Shown: one piece after another, positions 24,557-34,641 of the stretch
Layout: every line of letters starts with the position of its first letter
How positions within the stretch are numbered: position 1 is the first letter of the stretch
Assembly (NCBI RefSeq): GCF_002735925.1
Contig: NZ_PEDL01000010.1
Span: 1-64,000, forward strand
Length of the DNA: 64,000 nt
Source of the DNA: Sporanaerobium hydrogeniformans
GTDB lineage: Bacteria > Bacillota > Clostridia > Lachnospirales > Cellulosilyticaceae
Direction: 5' to 3'
The notes under the pieces: model-generated
Database searches by the model: none
Seen by the model: only the letters and a program-made list of their open reading frames with translations
What the model was told of the DNA's origin: nothing
Made by a program: the position numbers and the translations under genes

Positions 24557-26311
24557 TTGAAATATATCAAAATTCCTATAAAAAAGCTTAGAGATAAATT
24601 TTTGCTTGCGATGTTAATACTAACTTTAGTTCCCATTGTTATTCAAACAAATATATCTGTTACAACTTCTAGGCGAATTATAGAGGAAAATTATATTAGT
24701 ACCTATAATGTAAGTTTAAATGTGTCTAGCCAAAACTTAGATCTTTTGCTTGAGCCCATTATTAATAGTGGTAGAACTATTATCGGAAATGCACAGTTAC
24801 AAAATATTTTAAGAGAACGAGGAATTCAAAAGCTAAGTGCCAAAGATATGGCCTATATAGAAAAAGAATGGGTGAGTATTATGGCACAAAATAATTATAT
24901 TGATTCTGTGTATTTTTTTACGAAGCATAATCAATTAGTTTATAGGCATAAGGCGACAGATATTAGTGGTAAGCTCCAAAATATCAATATAAAAGATATG
25001 AAGAATCTAGAGTGGTATAAGAGAGCTATAGATGCAAATGGTAAAGAAATTTTTATTTGCCAAAATATTATTGCGAATATCATTGGTGACGCTAACAATA
25101 TTAATAAATATGTAAGCTGTGTAAAATTAGTAAAAGACTTGGAAGCACCTTATAGTATCAGGGGGGTATTAGTTATTAATTTACGCAAGGAAATATTAAA
25201 TGGTGTTTTTGCAGGTACAAGTAGGGAGGAACCTAGTGCTCATTGTATCTACGATTTATCAAGTAATGCTTTTTTAATTGAGAACGCAGAAGGGCAAGTA
25301 GCTACCATTGATAAAAAAATAGAAGCTATTAAAGCTTATAAAGAACATAAAACTTATAAAAATCCAACTTATGTTATAAGTAGTGCGCGCAATGCGACAA
25401 CAGGTTGGGAGCTTTATAACATAGTAGAACGTCAATGGTTAGAAAGTCAAAGTAATGCGATTACATTAAAATCTATTGGACTTGCTATCGTTGAATTTAT
25501 ATTAATTACAATGGCCTTTATCCTTATTAGTAGAGCTATTAGTAGACCTTTAGAAAAGCTAGAACGTGTGATTGCTCAATGTAGGAAGGGGAATTATTCT
25601 GTTGAAGAGGATTTTGATGATTCAGAGATAGGTGAGATAGGTCATCAATTTTTAGAGGTAGTTAATAATAATATTCGGCTAAAGGATGACTTAATGCATA
25701 CAACGATTAAACAAAAAGAAGCTGAGCTTATGGCTCTTCAAGAACAAATTAATCCTCATTTTTTGTACAATACATTGGATTTATTATATTGGAAAGCGGA
25801 AATAAATGAACAAAGAGAAATTGCGGATTTAACAATTCTTCTTTCCAATATCTTTAAGCTCACTCTTAATAAAGGAGAGCTTATCACAGAAGTGAAAAAA
25901 GAAATAGAACATATTACCTATTATACAAAGATACAAAAAATGCGTTATGGAAAGCGTTTAGATATTGTTATAGATATAGAGGAGAGTATATTATCTTGTA
26001 AGATCATTAAGTTATTACTCCAACCTATAGTAGAAAATGCTATTCAGCATGGGATAGAACCTAAAATAGGAGGGGGACAGGTAGTTATTAGGGGGTATAG
26101 AGAAGGTGAAAAGCTCATTTTTAGTATTAGTGATAACGGGGTAGGGATAAAAGATATAGAGCAACTAGAAGAAGGGTATGGTTTTAAAAATGTAAAGGAG
26201 CGTATTGCACTCTACTATGGTCAAAATGGCAATATAGAGGTGACAAGTGAATGGAATAAGGGAACCTGTGTGCGAATCCTACTAGAAAAGTTGAGAGGGG
26301 GGGAAGGATGA
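24557..26311 (+). CDS. YesM/LytS-like sensor histidine kinase
   Basis: A 584-aa membrane kinase. TM1 is at about 13-33, an extracellular Cache-like sensor region covers about 35-295, TM2 is at about 298-322, then HAMP, and the kinase core with EQINPHFLYNTLDLLYWKAE (H401) and a HATPase with LLQPIVENAIQHGIEP and DNGVGI. The start is TTG behind AAAGGAGA; the next ATG lies inside TM1. It overlaps the response regulator by 4 bases. The pair stands directly before a carbohydrate importer and hydrolases and most likely senses an extracellular sugar through a binding protein or directly. Confidence 0.92.
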   Translation: MKYIKIPIKKLRDKFLLAMLILTLVPIVIQTNISVTTSRRIIEENYISTYNVSLNVSSQNLDLLLEPIINSGRTIIGNAQLQNILRERGIQKLSAKDMAYIEKEWVSIMAQNNYIDSVYFFTKHNQLVYRHKATDISGKLQNINIKDMKNLEWYKRAIDANGKEIFICQNIIANIIGDANNINKYVSCVKLVKDLEAPYSIRGVLVINLRKEILNGVFAGTSREEPSAHCIYDLSSNAFLIENAEGQVATIDKKIEAIKAYKEHKTYKNPTYVISSARNATTGWELYNIVERQWLESQSNAITLKSIGLAIVEFILITMAFILISRAISRPLEKLERVIAQCRKGNYSVEEDFDDSEIGEIGHQFLEVVNNNIRLKDDLMHTTIKQKEAELMALQEQINPHFLYNTLDLLYWKAEINEQREIADLTILLSNIFKLTLNKGELITEVKKEIEHITYYTKIQKMRYGKRLDIVIDIEESILSCKIIKLLLQPIVENAIQHGIEPKIGGGQVVIRGYREGEKLIFSISDNGVGIKDIEQLEEGYGFKNVKERIALYYGQNGNIEVTSEWNKGTCVRILLEKLRGGEG

Positions 26312-27846
26312 TTAGGCTTGTATTAATAGATGATGAAATGATTGTGCTAGAAGGAGTAAAGAAATTAATTAAATGGGAAGAGTTAGGGTTTGAGCTTGTG
26401 GGGTGTGCAGTAGATGGAGAGGACGGATTAAAAAAGGTAAGAAAGTTAAAGCCAGATCTAGTCATAACAGATATACGGATGCCAGGATTAGATGGGTTAA
26501 GCCTTATTGATACCTTGAAGAGAGAATTTGAAGATATACTTTTTGTAATCATTAGTGGACATTCGGATTTTGAATATGCGAAAAAAGCTTTAACATTAGG
26601 TGTAGTAGACTACCTAGAAAAACCTATTACAATACCTAATATGAATCATTTATTAGAACGTATAAAAATCTTATACAATCAAAAAAATGAGCAAAGAATA
26701 GATAAGCAAAAAAGCCGGTCATTAGAAAAAGTAACGCTTCGAAAGAATTTACTTGAATATCTATATAGTGACATGGTAGATATTCACATCAAGGAGTGGA
26801 TTCCTTTTCAAGCAGAAGAGGTATTTGCTGTTTTTAAAGGAAAGATAAAAGGTGATTTTACTGTAAAAAATGAAGAGTTAGAAAATGTGATAAAAAATAA
26901 ACTGAAGGATAATGTACTACAACCCCTTATTATCCAATCCAAACCTAGTTTTATTGGGATACTCATAGGAGTGGAAGATATTCCTAAGGCTAAGTGGCAC
27001 TATGCTTTTGAAATGCTTTATAAGCAGTTAAAAGGGATGTATGGTGAGCTTTATATGGGAGTAGGTGAAATGAAGGTAGAATTAGAAAACTTAGGAAATT
27101 CCTATAGGACAAGTAAAAGTGCTTTAAACTATAGCTCTTTTAAAGAAGTAAAAGAAGTGGTTTTTTATGAAGATATTATAAGGGATATGAGAGGCGTTGA
27201 GCTCGAAAAATTTGATGAAACCTACTTTATCCAAGCTATTAGACGTGGGAAAAAGGAAGAAGTATTAAAAAATATAGAAAAGTATTTAGAGCAGCTTAAA
27301 ACAAGTAATACAGATATAAGGATTTTTAAACAGGAGTGTTTAAGACTTATTTATTTAGGAAGTGAAATGGTAGAGGAACGTAATAAGAACTTTAAAATTT
27401 TAATAAATGGGAATATGTTACCTCATGAAGCATTTGCTATAGGTAGTAGCTATAAGCAGATGAAGGAATGGATGAGAATAAGTTTTGAAACGATTTTAGA
27501 AGAATTTGAGAAACTAAGTACAAGGCAAGTTCATCATGTGTTAGACAGGGCTAAGGATTATATAGATCAATATTACAACACAGAAATTTGTCTAAATGAG
27601 GTAGCAGAAAAGGTAGGAATTAATCCAGCTTATTTAAGTCAGCTTTTCAAAGAAAAGATGGGCATCTCCTATGTGAGGTATATTACTGAAATGCGCTTAA
27701 CGTATGCTAAAAAATTATTGGATCAAGGTTATAAGGTAGCAGAAGTGGGTGAAAAGGTAGGGTATTTCAACTACAGATATTTTTGTGATACCTTCAAGAA
27801 ATATGAAGGAATTACACCTAGTCAGTATAGAGAAAACAAGAGATAA
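26308..27846 (+). CDS. YesN-like response regulator with AraC-type DNA-binding domain
   Basis: A 512-aa regulator. The receiver domain (residues 1-120) has the phosphoacceptor D55 in VITDIRMPGLDG and the conserved lysine in LEKPIT. A long middle region follows, and the C-terminal AraC domain has two HTH units (CLNEVAEKVGINPAYLSQLFKEKMG and KVAEVGEKVGYFNYRYFCDTFKKYEGITPSQYR). It shares an ATGA overlap with the kinase. Direct repeats at 27891-27924, upstream of the binding-protein gene, are its likely target. Confidence 0.93.
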   Translation: MIRLVLIDDEMIVLEGVKKLIKWEELGFELVGCAVDGEDGLKKVRKLKPDLVITDIRMPGLDGLSLIDTLKREFEDILFVIISGHSDFEYAKKALTLGVVDYLEKPITIPNMNHLLERIKILYNQKNEQRIDKQKSRSLEKVTLRKNLLEYLYSDMVDIHIKEWIPFQAEEVFAVFKGKIKGDFTVKNEELENVIKNKLKDNVLQPLIIQSKPSFIGILIGVEDIPKAKWHYAFEMLYKQLKGMYGELYMGVGEMKVELENLGNSYRTSKSALNYSSFKEVKEVVFYEDIIRDMRGVELEKFDETYFIQAIRRGKKEEVLKNIEKYLEQLKTSNTDIRIFKQECLRLIYLGSEMVEERNKNFKILINGNMLPHEAFAIGSSYKQMKEWMRISFETILEEFEKLSTRQVHHVLDRAKDYIDQYYNTEICLNEVAEKVGINPAYLSQLFKEKMGISYVRYITEMRLTYAKKLLDQGYKVAEVGEKVGYFNYRYFCDTFKKYEGITPSQYRENKR

Positions 27847-27890
27847 GCTATTGATAATTGGATAAAATGCATATAAATATTTTTGATTAT

Positions 27891-27924
27891 ATAAAAAAAC
27901 ATGACATTTTATAAAAAATATGAC
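27891..27924 (+). promoter_or_regulatory. Direct repeat, candidate site for the YesN-like regulator
   Basis: Two copies of the pattern ATAAAAAA(C/T)ATGAC at 27891-27905 and 27911-27924, with the ATGAC parts 19 bases apart, i.e. about two helical turns. AraC-type response regulators bind such direct repeats close to the -35 region. The gene served (27990) starts about 65 bases further on. Confidence 0.5.
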
Positions 27925-27989
27925 GCTAATAATATACAAAAAATAGTGATAATATATAATTATCAAATCATTAAGAGAGGGTTGAAAAA

Positions 27990-29345
27990 ATGAAATCTAA
28001 ATTATTGATGGGGGCATTAAGTTTAGCACTCTGCACATCTTTATTAGGAGGGTGTGGAAGTGGAAAAGGTACAGCAAGTGAACCAACGCAAAAAGCTGCA
28101 GAAGCACCTAAAGAGACAGCTAAAGAGGCAGAAAAACCAGCAGGTGAAAAAAAGACAATTAAATTCCTATCTATTTGGCCAGAAGATAAAGATAACTCCA
28201 AACTTATTTTGGAACTAACGGAAGAATATAAGAAAGAAAATCCTAATTTTGATATGGAGTTTGAGTACATAGCGCCCGATGACCTGGTTTCAAAGATTAA
28301 GGTGCTTCTTGCCAGTGATGATTTACCTGATGTATTTGCTTATGAGTCTGGGGAACCACTTGCTGAGCTTATTGATGCAGGCGCAGTAGTAGATATGGAG
28401 GCAGCACTTCAAGATCTTGGTATTGCTGATTGCGTAGATGAAGGGGCAAAGAGTCTTTTAAAAACTTTAGTAGATGGCAGGGGCCTTTATGATTTGCCAC
28501 TTGGGCTCAACATTGAAGGTATGTGGTATAACAAAGCCTTATTTGAAAAGGCAGGTATTGCCGAAGCGCCCAAGACATGGGATGAATTAGAAGCTGCATG
28601 TGATAAATTGATGGCAGCTGGTATTCAGCCTATTGCTGGAGGAGGAAAGGATAAATGGCCACTCACTCGTCTTCTCAATGCTTATATTATGAGAAGCATA
28701 GGGGTAGATGCTATGTTAGAAGTAAAACAAGGTAAAAGGAAGATGACAGATCCTGAATTTGTAAAAGCTGCTGAAGTTATTCAAAACATGGTGAAAAAAG
28801 GTTATTTTGGGCAAGGTGTAACAACAGTTGATCAAGGTACAGCAGTTTCTATGGTACTTAATGGGCAAGCAGCTATGCACTACAATGGTAGCTGGGTAAC
28901 AGAAAACTTGAACAGTGCAGATAATGCAGCAGGTCCAGAAGGAATTGGATACTTTAATATACCAACAGTAGCAGGTGGTCCAGGCAAATTAGATGAATAC
29001 TCTATGAACTGTGGAAATATCCTAACATTCTCTTCTAAAAAATATGATGCAGCAACAGCCGATTGGGTAAAATATGTATTTACTAGAATGGGTGACAAAG
29101 CGATTACTGATTATGGCGCATTTAAAGGCTTTAAAATCAACAATATGCCTTCTAGCTTAACGTATTATACCAATATTGTAGCGGATAACTTGAAGGCAGC
29201 AAAAGGTTCTTCTTTGTGGTTTGAAGGACGTTTTGATGCGAAGACAAGTAAAATTGCACAAGATTATGTTCAAACACTATTTAATGGTGAAATAACACCA
29301 GAAGAATATATGACAGCTATTCAAGACTCACTTGATGGAAAATAA
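27990..29345 (+). CDS. Extracellular sugar-binding lipoprotein (family 1, CUT1 importer)
   Basis: A 451-aa lipoprotein. The signal ends in SLLGGCGSG, followed by a low-complexity Ala/Glu/Lys/Pro linker and the solute-binding domain (KTIKFLSIWPEDKDNSKLILELTEEYKKENP, NGQAAMHYNGSWVTENL). It delivers oligosaccharide to the two permeases that follow. A hairpin behind it should keep its level above that of the permeases. Confidence 0.92.
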   Translation: MKSKLLMGALSLALCTSLLGGCGSGKGTASEPTQKAAEAPKETAKEAEKPAGEKKTIKFLSIWPEDKDNSKLILELTEEYKKENPNFDMEFEYIAPDDLVSKIKVLLASDDLPDVFAYESGEPLAELIDAGAVVDMEAALQDLGIADCVDEGAKSLLKTLVDGRGLYDLPLGLNIEGMWYNKALFEKAGIAEAPKTWDELEAACDKLMAAGIQPIAGGGKDKWPLTRLLNAYIMRSIGVDAMLEVKQGKRKMTDPEFVKAAEVIQNMVKKGYFGQGVTTVDQGTAVSMVLNGQAAMHYNGSWVTENLNSADNAAGPEGIGYFNIPTVAGGPGKLDEYSMNCGNILTFSSKKYDAATADWVKYVFTRMGDKAITDYGAFKGFKINNMPSSLTYYTNIVADNLKAAKGSSLWFEGRFDAKTSKIAQDYVQTLFNGEITPEEYMTAIQDSLDGK

Positions 29346-29373
29346 GAAGAACAACTACTAGTGATTAAAAGCC

Positions 29374-29416
29374 AGAGGAGCAAAGCAACAATGAAAAGAG
29401 GCTTGCTCCTCTTTTT
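29374..29416 (+). terminator. Hairpin after the binding-protein gene (partial terminator)
   Basis: AGAGGAGCAA pairs with TTGCTCCTCT, followed by TTTT. It lies between the binding-protein gene and the permeases and probably causes partial termination, as is common in CUT1 operons. Confidence 0.75.
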
Positions 29417-29468
29417 GTATCAAAAATTAGAATATAAACGTTAAATAATATGAAGAGGGGTGAATAAG

Positions 29469-30359
29469 ATGGAGAAAGTATTAGGGGATAAAAAGGCAAT
29501 TGCGCTATTTATAGTACCACCTTTACTACTTTTTATAGGTGTTGTCTTTATACCTATTATATGGTCTATTGTGTATTCTCTTTATTCAGGGATGCCAGGG
29601 GTTAAGTTTGATTTTGTGGGTTTATCTAATTATACAAAAATGATGCAAGATAAAACCTTTTGGCAAGCCTTTTGGATGAATATGCGCTATGTTGGTATTG
29701 TAACATCGGGACAAATATTATTTGGGCTACTGATGGCAATGATTTTTCAATTTGCTATAAAAAAATATAAAGTATTTGTACGTACGATTGTATTTTTTCC
29801 TGTTGTACTTCCTAGTGTAGCTGTAGCTCAGCTCTTTTCAAAGATGTTTGAGATTACACCAAGCTATGGACTTATAAATGCTTTATTAGAAGTTATGGGT
29901 TTAACTGAACTTATACAGCCTTGGTTAGGTCAAGGAGGAACAGCTTTTGGTGTACTTTGTATCATGGATATCTGGACTGCAATTGGTTTTTATGCTGTTA
30001 TTATCTATGGTGCATTAGTAGATATACCGGGAGAAGTCATTGAAGCAGCTCAAATAGATGGGGCTAATAGTTTTCAGCTGTTTAGGCGCATACTTATTCC
30101 TTTGTTAAAACCTATTTTGACCACTTGCTTTATTTTTAGTTTATCGGGGACACTCAAGATGTTCGAAAGTGCAACGGCTTTAACAAAGGGAGGTCCAGGT
30201 GTAGCAACACGTTCACTTTCTATGTTTATGTACAATACATCCTTTACCTATAGTGAATATGGTTATGGCAGTACGGTTGCTGTATTTATATTAATAGAGT
30301 GTTTAGTAGCTACATGTTTAGTTGGACTTATTTCTAAGAAGCTGAAAGGGGATGTATAG
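29469..30359 (+). CDS. Sugar ABC transporter permease (MalF/LplB-like)
   Basis: A 296-aa permease with 6 transmembrane segments and the EAA loop EVIEAAQIDGANSFQLFRRILIPLLKP. I take ATG 29469 because AGAGGGG lies 8 bases upstream; the in-frame GTG at 29460 overlaps that site. It pairs with the next permease. No ATPase gene is present in this operon. Confidence 0.93.
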   Translation: MEKVLGDKKAIALFIVPPLLLFIGVVFIPIIWSIVYSLYSGMPGVKFDFVGLSNYTKMMQDKTFWQAFWMNMRYVGIVTSGQILFGLLMAMIFQFAIKKYKVFVRTIVFFPVVLPSVAVAQLFSKMFEITPSYGLINALLEVMGLTELIQPWLGQGGTAFGVLCIMDIWTAIGFYAVIIYGALVDIPGEVIEAAQIDGANSFQLFRRILIPLLKPILTTCFIFSLSGTLKMFESATALTKGGPGVATRSLSMFMYNTSFTYSEYGYGSTVAVFILIECLVATCLVGLISKKLKGDV

Positions 30360-30361
30360 AA

Positions 30362-31243
30362 ATGGAAGAGATAGTGAGACAACAGAAAATAAAAATAGCG
30401 CATAAAAGAAAGATACAGTCTAAAACCTTGCCGTTTATAGGTAAATTAGGAATTGCACTTATACTCCTTATTGAAATCTATCCTATTATTTGGATTATAC
30501 TTTCCTCTTTTAAATCGACTCAGGAGTTTAATATGACACCTTCTTATAGCCTTCCAACAGCTATTCATTTGGAGAATTATGTGACAGCTTGGAAAGCAGG
30601 AAAGATGAATATATTCTTTACGAATAGTGCTATTAATACTTTAGTTTCTTTAATATTTATCCTAGCATTTAGTACAATGGCTTCTTTTGCTTTGACAAAA
30701 ATGAAGTGGAAAGGGAGGGATTTAGTGTTAAAAATTTTCTTAAGTGGCATTATGATTCCTACAGTTATTGTACTTATTCCTTTATTTACGGTTTATAAAA
30801 ATGTAGGGTTATTAAATACACGTACAGCCCTTATTATTTCATATGTTGCCTTTGGGTTGTCTCTCTCTATTTATTTACTGAGTACGTATCTTAAATATAT
30901 TCCAGATGATTTAATTGAGGCAGCTGTTATAGATGGAGCTAATATTTATCAGGTTTTTCTGGAAATTATCCTTCCTCTTCTTAAGACAGGTATTGTAACA
31001 GTCCTAGTTATTCAGTTTTTCTTTAAGTGGAATGACTTAATGTTTTCCATGACTTTTGTAAGCAAAACGGAACTTAAAACGATCCAAACAGGGCTTTTAT
31101 ATTTTTCAGATATGTATGGCAATAGGAATTGGGGGGCTATTTTTGCTTCTATCGGAATTAGTGTGATGCCTACCCTCCTTTTATATGGTTGTCTCAATAA
31201 AATGGTTATAGAAGGGATGACATCAGGAGCTGTTAAGGGCTAG
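30362..31243 (+). CDS. Sugar ABC transporter permease (MalG/LplC-like)
   Basis: A 293-aa permease with 6 transmembrane segments and the EAA loop LIEAAVIDGANIYQVFLEIILPLLKT. It starts 2 bases after its partner. Both permeases presumably share an MsmX-type ATPase encoded elsewhere, as known for many Firmicute CUT1 importers. Confidence 0.93.
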   Translation: MEEIVRQQKIKIAHKRKIQSKTLPFIGKLGIALILLIEIYPIIWIILSSFKSTQEFNMTPSYSLPTAIHLENYVTAWKAGKMNIFFTNSAINTLVSLIFILAFSTMASFALTKMKWKGRDLVLKIFLSGIMIPTVIVLIPLFTVYKNVGLLNTRTALIISYVAFGLSLSIYLLSTYLKYIPDDLIEAAVIDGANIYQVFLEIILPLLKTGIVTVLVIQFFFKWNDLMFSMTFVSKTELKTIQTGLLYFSDMYGNRNWGAIFASIGISVMPTLLLYGCLNKMVIEGMTSGAVKG

Positions 31244-31260
31244 GAAATGGAGGTAAGAAG

Positions 31261-32853
31261 ATGAAGGTAGGTATACAAAATCCTATATTAAGAGGATTTA
31301 ATCCTGATCCGAGTATTTTGCGAGTAGGAGAAGATTATTATATTGCAACCTCTACCTTTGAGTGGTTTCCAGGTGTGCAAATTCATCATTCTAAAGATTT
31401 GGTCAGTTGGGAATTAGTAGCAAGACCTCTTTGTACAATAGAACACTTGAATATGATAGGCAATCTGCCATCAGCTGGAGTATGGGCCCCTTGTCTAAGT
31501 TACGATAACGGTTTATTTTATCTTATTTTTAGTGATGTTAAAGCCTATGCTGTAGAGCCTTTTAAAGATGTTTATAACTATGTAACAACAGCCACACAAG
31601 TAGGAGGGGAGTGGAGTAAACCGAGCTACTTAAATAGTAGTGGATTTGATCCTTCGCTTTTTCATGATGAGGATGGGCGTAAATGGTTAGTAAATATGGA
31701 GTGGGATTATAGGAAGCAAGGTATAAAGAAATTTACAGGTATTTTACTTCAAGAGTATGATGCAGAACAAAAAAAGTTAGTAGGAGAAAGCTATAAAATT
31801 TTTGCAGGAACTTCACTAGGGTTAACGGAAGCGCCTCACTTATATAAAAGAAACGGATATTATTATCTGGTAACAGCAGAGGGAGGAACATCCTATGAGC
31901 ATGCTGTAACCGTTGCAAGAAGTAGGACGCTTCTAGGACCTTATACTGTGCATCCTAGAAATCCTATATTGACAGCCTATGGTAAAGAAACTCTTATTCA
32001 AAAGGCTGGGCATGCCAGTTTAGTAGAAACGCCGGAGGGGAAATGGTATATAGCTTATTTAGGTGCTAGACCGATACAAGGGAAATGCCCATTAGGAAGG
32101 GAAACTTGTTTGCAAGAGCTGGAATGGGATAAGGAAGATTGGCCTTTTCTAAAAGGCGGGGGCAATAGCCCTCGTACTACTGTTGAAGTTGAGGTAAAAA
32201 GAAATGAGTCACTACAACTTGCTACTAGAGAGCAGGGTACTAAACACTATTTGTTTAATGAAGAAAGCTTTTGGGAGGATTTTCAAAGTCTTAGGGTACC
32301 TTTAAATAAAGAAGACATACACATAGATAGAGAGAAGGGATACCTCTCACTAAGAGGGAGAGAAAGTATCTACTCAAGGCATTATCAAAGCTTATTAGCT
32401 AGGAGGCAAGAGGATTTAACTTTTGAGGCTGAAGTAGTGATGCAGTTTGAGCCCTCCCATTTTATGCAGATGGCAGGTCTTATCTATCGATATAATGAAG
32501 AGAATCTCTATTATTTATATATGAGCCATGATGAACATTTAAAAAGTAGAGTGCTTTGTTTAATTTGTGTGAATCAAGGAACCTATACACTTCTTGCGAC
32601 AAAAGCTATACAAGCAGATGAAGTCACTTTAAAAGTAAAAGTAGAGAAAGAGAAAACGCATTTTTATTACAAAGAAAAAGATCAGGAAAGCTATCAGTTG
32701 GTAGCAGATAATCTAGATACTACTATCTTGTCAGATGAGCATGCCATCCCTATGTGCTTTACAGGGGCTTTTGTAGGGCTGTGTGTACAGGATTTAAAAG
32801 AACAAAAATGTTGGGCAACTTTTAAAAGATTTACTTATACTGGGAAGGAGTAA
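31261..32853 (+). CDS. Glycoside hydrolase family 43 (beta-xylosidase/arabinofuranosidase-like)
   Basis: A 530-aa enzyme. The five-bladed propeller at about 5-310 carries the three family-43 acidic residues: D16 (FNPDPSI), D130 (GFDPSLF) and E190 (LTEAPHLY). A C-terminal beta-sandwich domain at about 325-525 (FEAEVVMQFEPSHFMQMAGLIYRYNEENLYYLY) resembles the concanavalin-like domain of XynB-type beta-xylosidases. No signal peptide, so it acts on imported oligosaccharides in the cytoplasm. It is the first hydrolase after the permeases. Confidence 0.92.
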   Translation: MKVGIQNPILRGFNPDPSILRVGEDYYIATSTFEWFPGVQIHHSKDLVSWELVARPLCTIEHLNMIGNLPSAGVWAPCLSYDNGLFYLIFSDVKAYAVEPFKDVYNYVTTATQVGGEWSKPSYLNSSGFDPSLFHDEDGRKWLVNMEWDYRKQGIKKFTGILLQEYDAEQKKLVGESYKIFAGTSLGLTEAPHLYKRNGYYYLVTAEGGTSYEHAVTVARSRTLLGPYTVHPRNPILTAYGKETLIQKAGHASLVETPEGKWYIAYLGARPIQGKCPLGRETCLQELEWDKEDWPFLKGGGNSPRTTVEVEVKRNESLQLATREQGTKHYLFNEESFWEDFQSLRVPLNKEDIHIDREKGYLSLRGRESIYSRHYQSLLARRQEDLTFEAEVVMQFEPSHFMQMAGLIYRYNEENLYYLYMSHDEHLKSRVLCLICVNQGTYTLLATKAIQADEVTLKVKVEKEKTHFYYKEKDQESYQLVADNLDTTILSDEHAIPMCFTGAFVGLCVQDLKEQKCWATFKRFTYTGKE

Positions 32854-32857
32854 TAAG

Positions 32858-34612
32858 ATGAGTGAGCAGAAATCACGTTGGGTACCAGATACCCTTATGT
32901 TAGAGGAGCGTGCAGAAGTAGCTTTAAATGCTATGATTAATGTAGCGGATGAAGATTATGAATATATTCCTTTTTTTATGGCAAATTTTAAGGCAAAGCC
33001 TGCTTATATGATGCACGGCAATTGGGACTACGGCTCAAGTCATGGCCGTTTAGTCGATTCCATTGTGTTAGCACGAGAAATGACAGGTAGTGATTTAGGG
33101 AAGCAGGTAGAGATGCGTTATAGGGAGAATCTCCTCTCCTTCTTTAGAGAAGATGGTCTTAGTTACCGTAGGGATACGTTTAAGCATCAAGATTTAAAAG
33201 ATTATCATTGTACTTTTGAGGAAAGTGCTAGTATGATTGACCAACGTGCAGTTTTATTAGGGTTAACGACTTGGTATTTAGCAACGGGGGATGAACGTGT
33301 AAAAGGTTATGCTGACCGCCACTGTGCAGCGCTTAAAGAAATTGCTAGAAAAGAAAGAGATTCTTGGTACTATCCTGCTTCTGAATACACTACTCATGGA
33401 TGGCCTTCTTTTGATGCAGTACATACACGACTGGCAGTAGATCCCTGTGCTATGTGGGGGAGGCAGGTGATGCCCATTATTCGTTACTATGAAGTAACAG
33501 GTAATCCAGATGCCTTTGAACTAGCAGAAAAATTTGTTCATAATATTATTTATCGAAGTGGCGCCTTTCATCAAGATGGAAGTTTTAATGGCGCTCTAGA
33601 GTACCGAAATGGACATTTTCATACGCGTATGGGGACACTAGCTTCTATTGCACGTTTTGGTTATGTCACACGAGATGCAAGTCTGATTGCTTGGGTTAAA
33701 AAATCTTTTGATTGGGCGAGAACAAAGTGTACTACCTTTGGTTGGACACCAGGAGATATGCATGACCAAGCCTATGAGCATGAAACTTGTACTTTAGTAG
33801 ATGCTATCAATACGAGTATTTGGCTCGCTAAAAGTGGTTACTCCGAATACTGGGGTGTAGCTGAAAAATTTATTCGCAATCACCTAACAGAAGCACAGAT
33901 AATGGATGTGAGCTGGATTGAGGAATATGATAAAAAGGATAAAGATATTCCTGAGTATAAGACTTTTTATAAAGTGGCACAAAGGTTAAGGGGAACTTTT
34001 GCAGGTTATGCAGCTCCTAATGACTTTGTTTATGATGGTCTTGCAGGAAGAGGGCATATGATGGATGTTCAAACTTGTTGCGTGGCTTCTGGTGTAAGAG
34101 GATTATACCAAGGTTGGAATAATATTTTGACGTGGGAAAGAGAGCGCCTTAGTGTCAATCTTTTGTTGAATCGAACAGCTAAAGAGATGAATATTAATAG
34201 CTACTTACCACACCAAGGAAAAGTAGAACTTGAAATCAAAGAAGGATTGAAGGAACTTGTTGTTCGAATACCAGAATGGGTACCTTATGGAGCAGTAAGG
34301 GTTATAAGGCAAAAAGCAGATGGGACCCAAAAAGAGGAAACAGGACGTACCTTGAGCTGGGTAAAAACTTACTTTATAAACTTAAAACAAGCAGAGGCAG
34401 GCGAAAGAATCACTTTAATATTCCCTATGAAAGAACGGACGACCATTGAAAAAGCAGTAGATAATGAATTTGTCGTTAAATGGCGTGGGGATGATGTAAT
34501 AGGTGTTTCACCAGAAGGAACCTATTATCCTCTTTATAGTAAACGTAAAATTTATGAGGAAGTACCTATGCGTGAAGTAACTTATAAAGAAGGAGTTCAA
34601 TCCTTAGAATAA
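32858..34612 (+). CDS. GH127-like glycoside hydrolase (probable beta-L-arabinofuranosidase type)
   Basis: A 584-aa cytoplasmic protein with an (alpha/alpha)6-barrel-like N-terminal part and a C-terminal beta-sandwich (VELEIKEGLKELVVRIPEWV) in the order seen in GH127/GH146 enzymes. The VQTCCVASGVRGLY stretch has the paired cysteines of the zinc-thiolate site in that group, although the flanking CCPPN pattern of GH127 is replaced. I therefore call the superfamily but not the exact family. It lies 4 bases after the GH43 gene. Confidence 0.65.
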   Translation: MSEQKSRWVPDTLMLEERAEVALNAMINVADEDYEYIPFFMANFKAKPAYMMHGNWDYGSSHGRLVDSIVLAREMTGSDLGKQVEMRYRENLLSFFREDGLSYRRDTFKHQDLKDYHCTFEESASMIDQRAVLLGLTTWYLATGDERVKGYADRHCAALKEIARKERDSWYYPASEYTTHGWPSFDAVHTRLAVDPCAMWGRQVMPIIRYYEVTGNPDAFELAEKFVHNIIYRSGAFHQDGSFNGALEYRNGHFHTRMGTLASIARFGYVTRDASLIAWVKKSFDWARTKCTTFGWTPGDMHDQAYEHETCTLVDAINTSIWLAKSGYSEYWGVAEKFIRNHLTEAQIMDVSWIEEYDKKDKDIPEYKTFYKVAQRLRGTFAGYAAPNDFVYDGLAGRGHMMDVQTCCVASGVRGLYQGWNNILTWERERLSVNLLLNRTAKEMNINSYLPHQGKVELEIKEGLKELVVRIPEWVPYGAVRVIRQKADGTQKEETGRTLSWVKTYFINLKQAEAGERITLIFPMKERTTIEKAVDNEFVVKWRGDDVIGVSPEGTYYPLYSKRKIYEEVPMREVTYKEGVQSLE

Positions 34613-34641
34613 AAGAACAGCTTACATAGAGGAGGAGCAGG

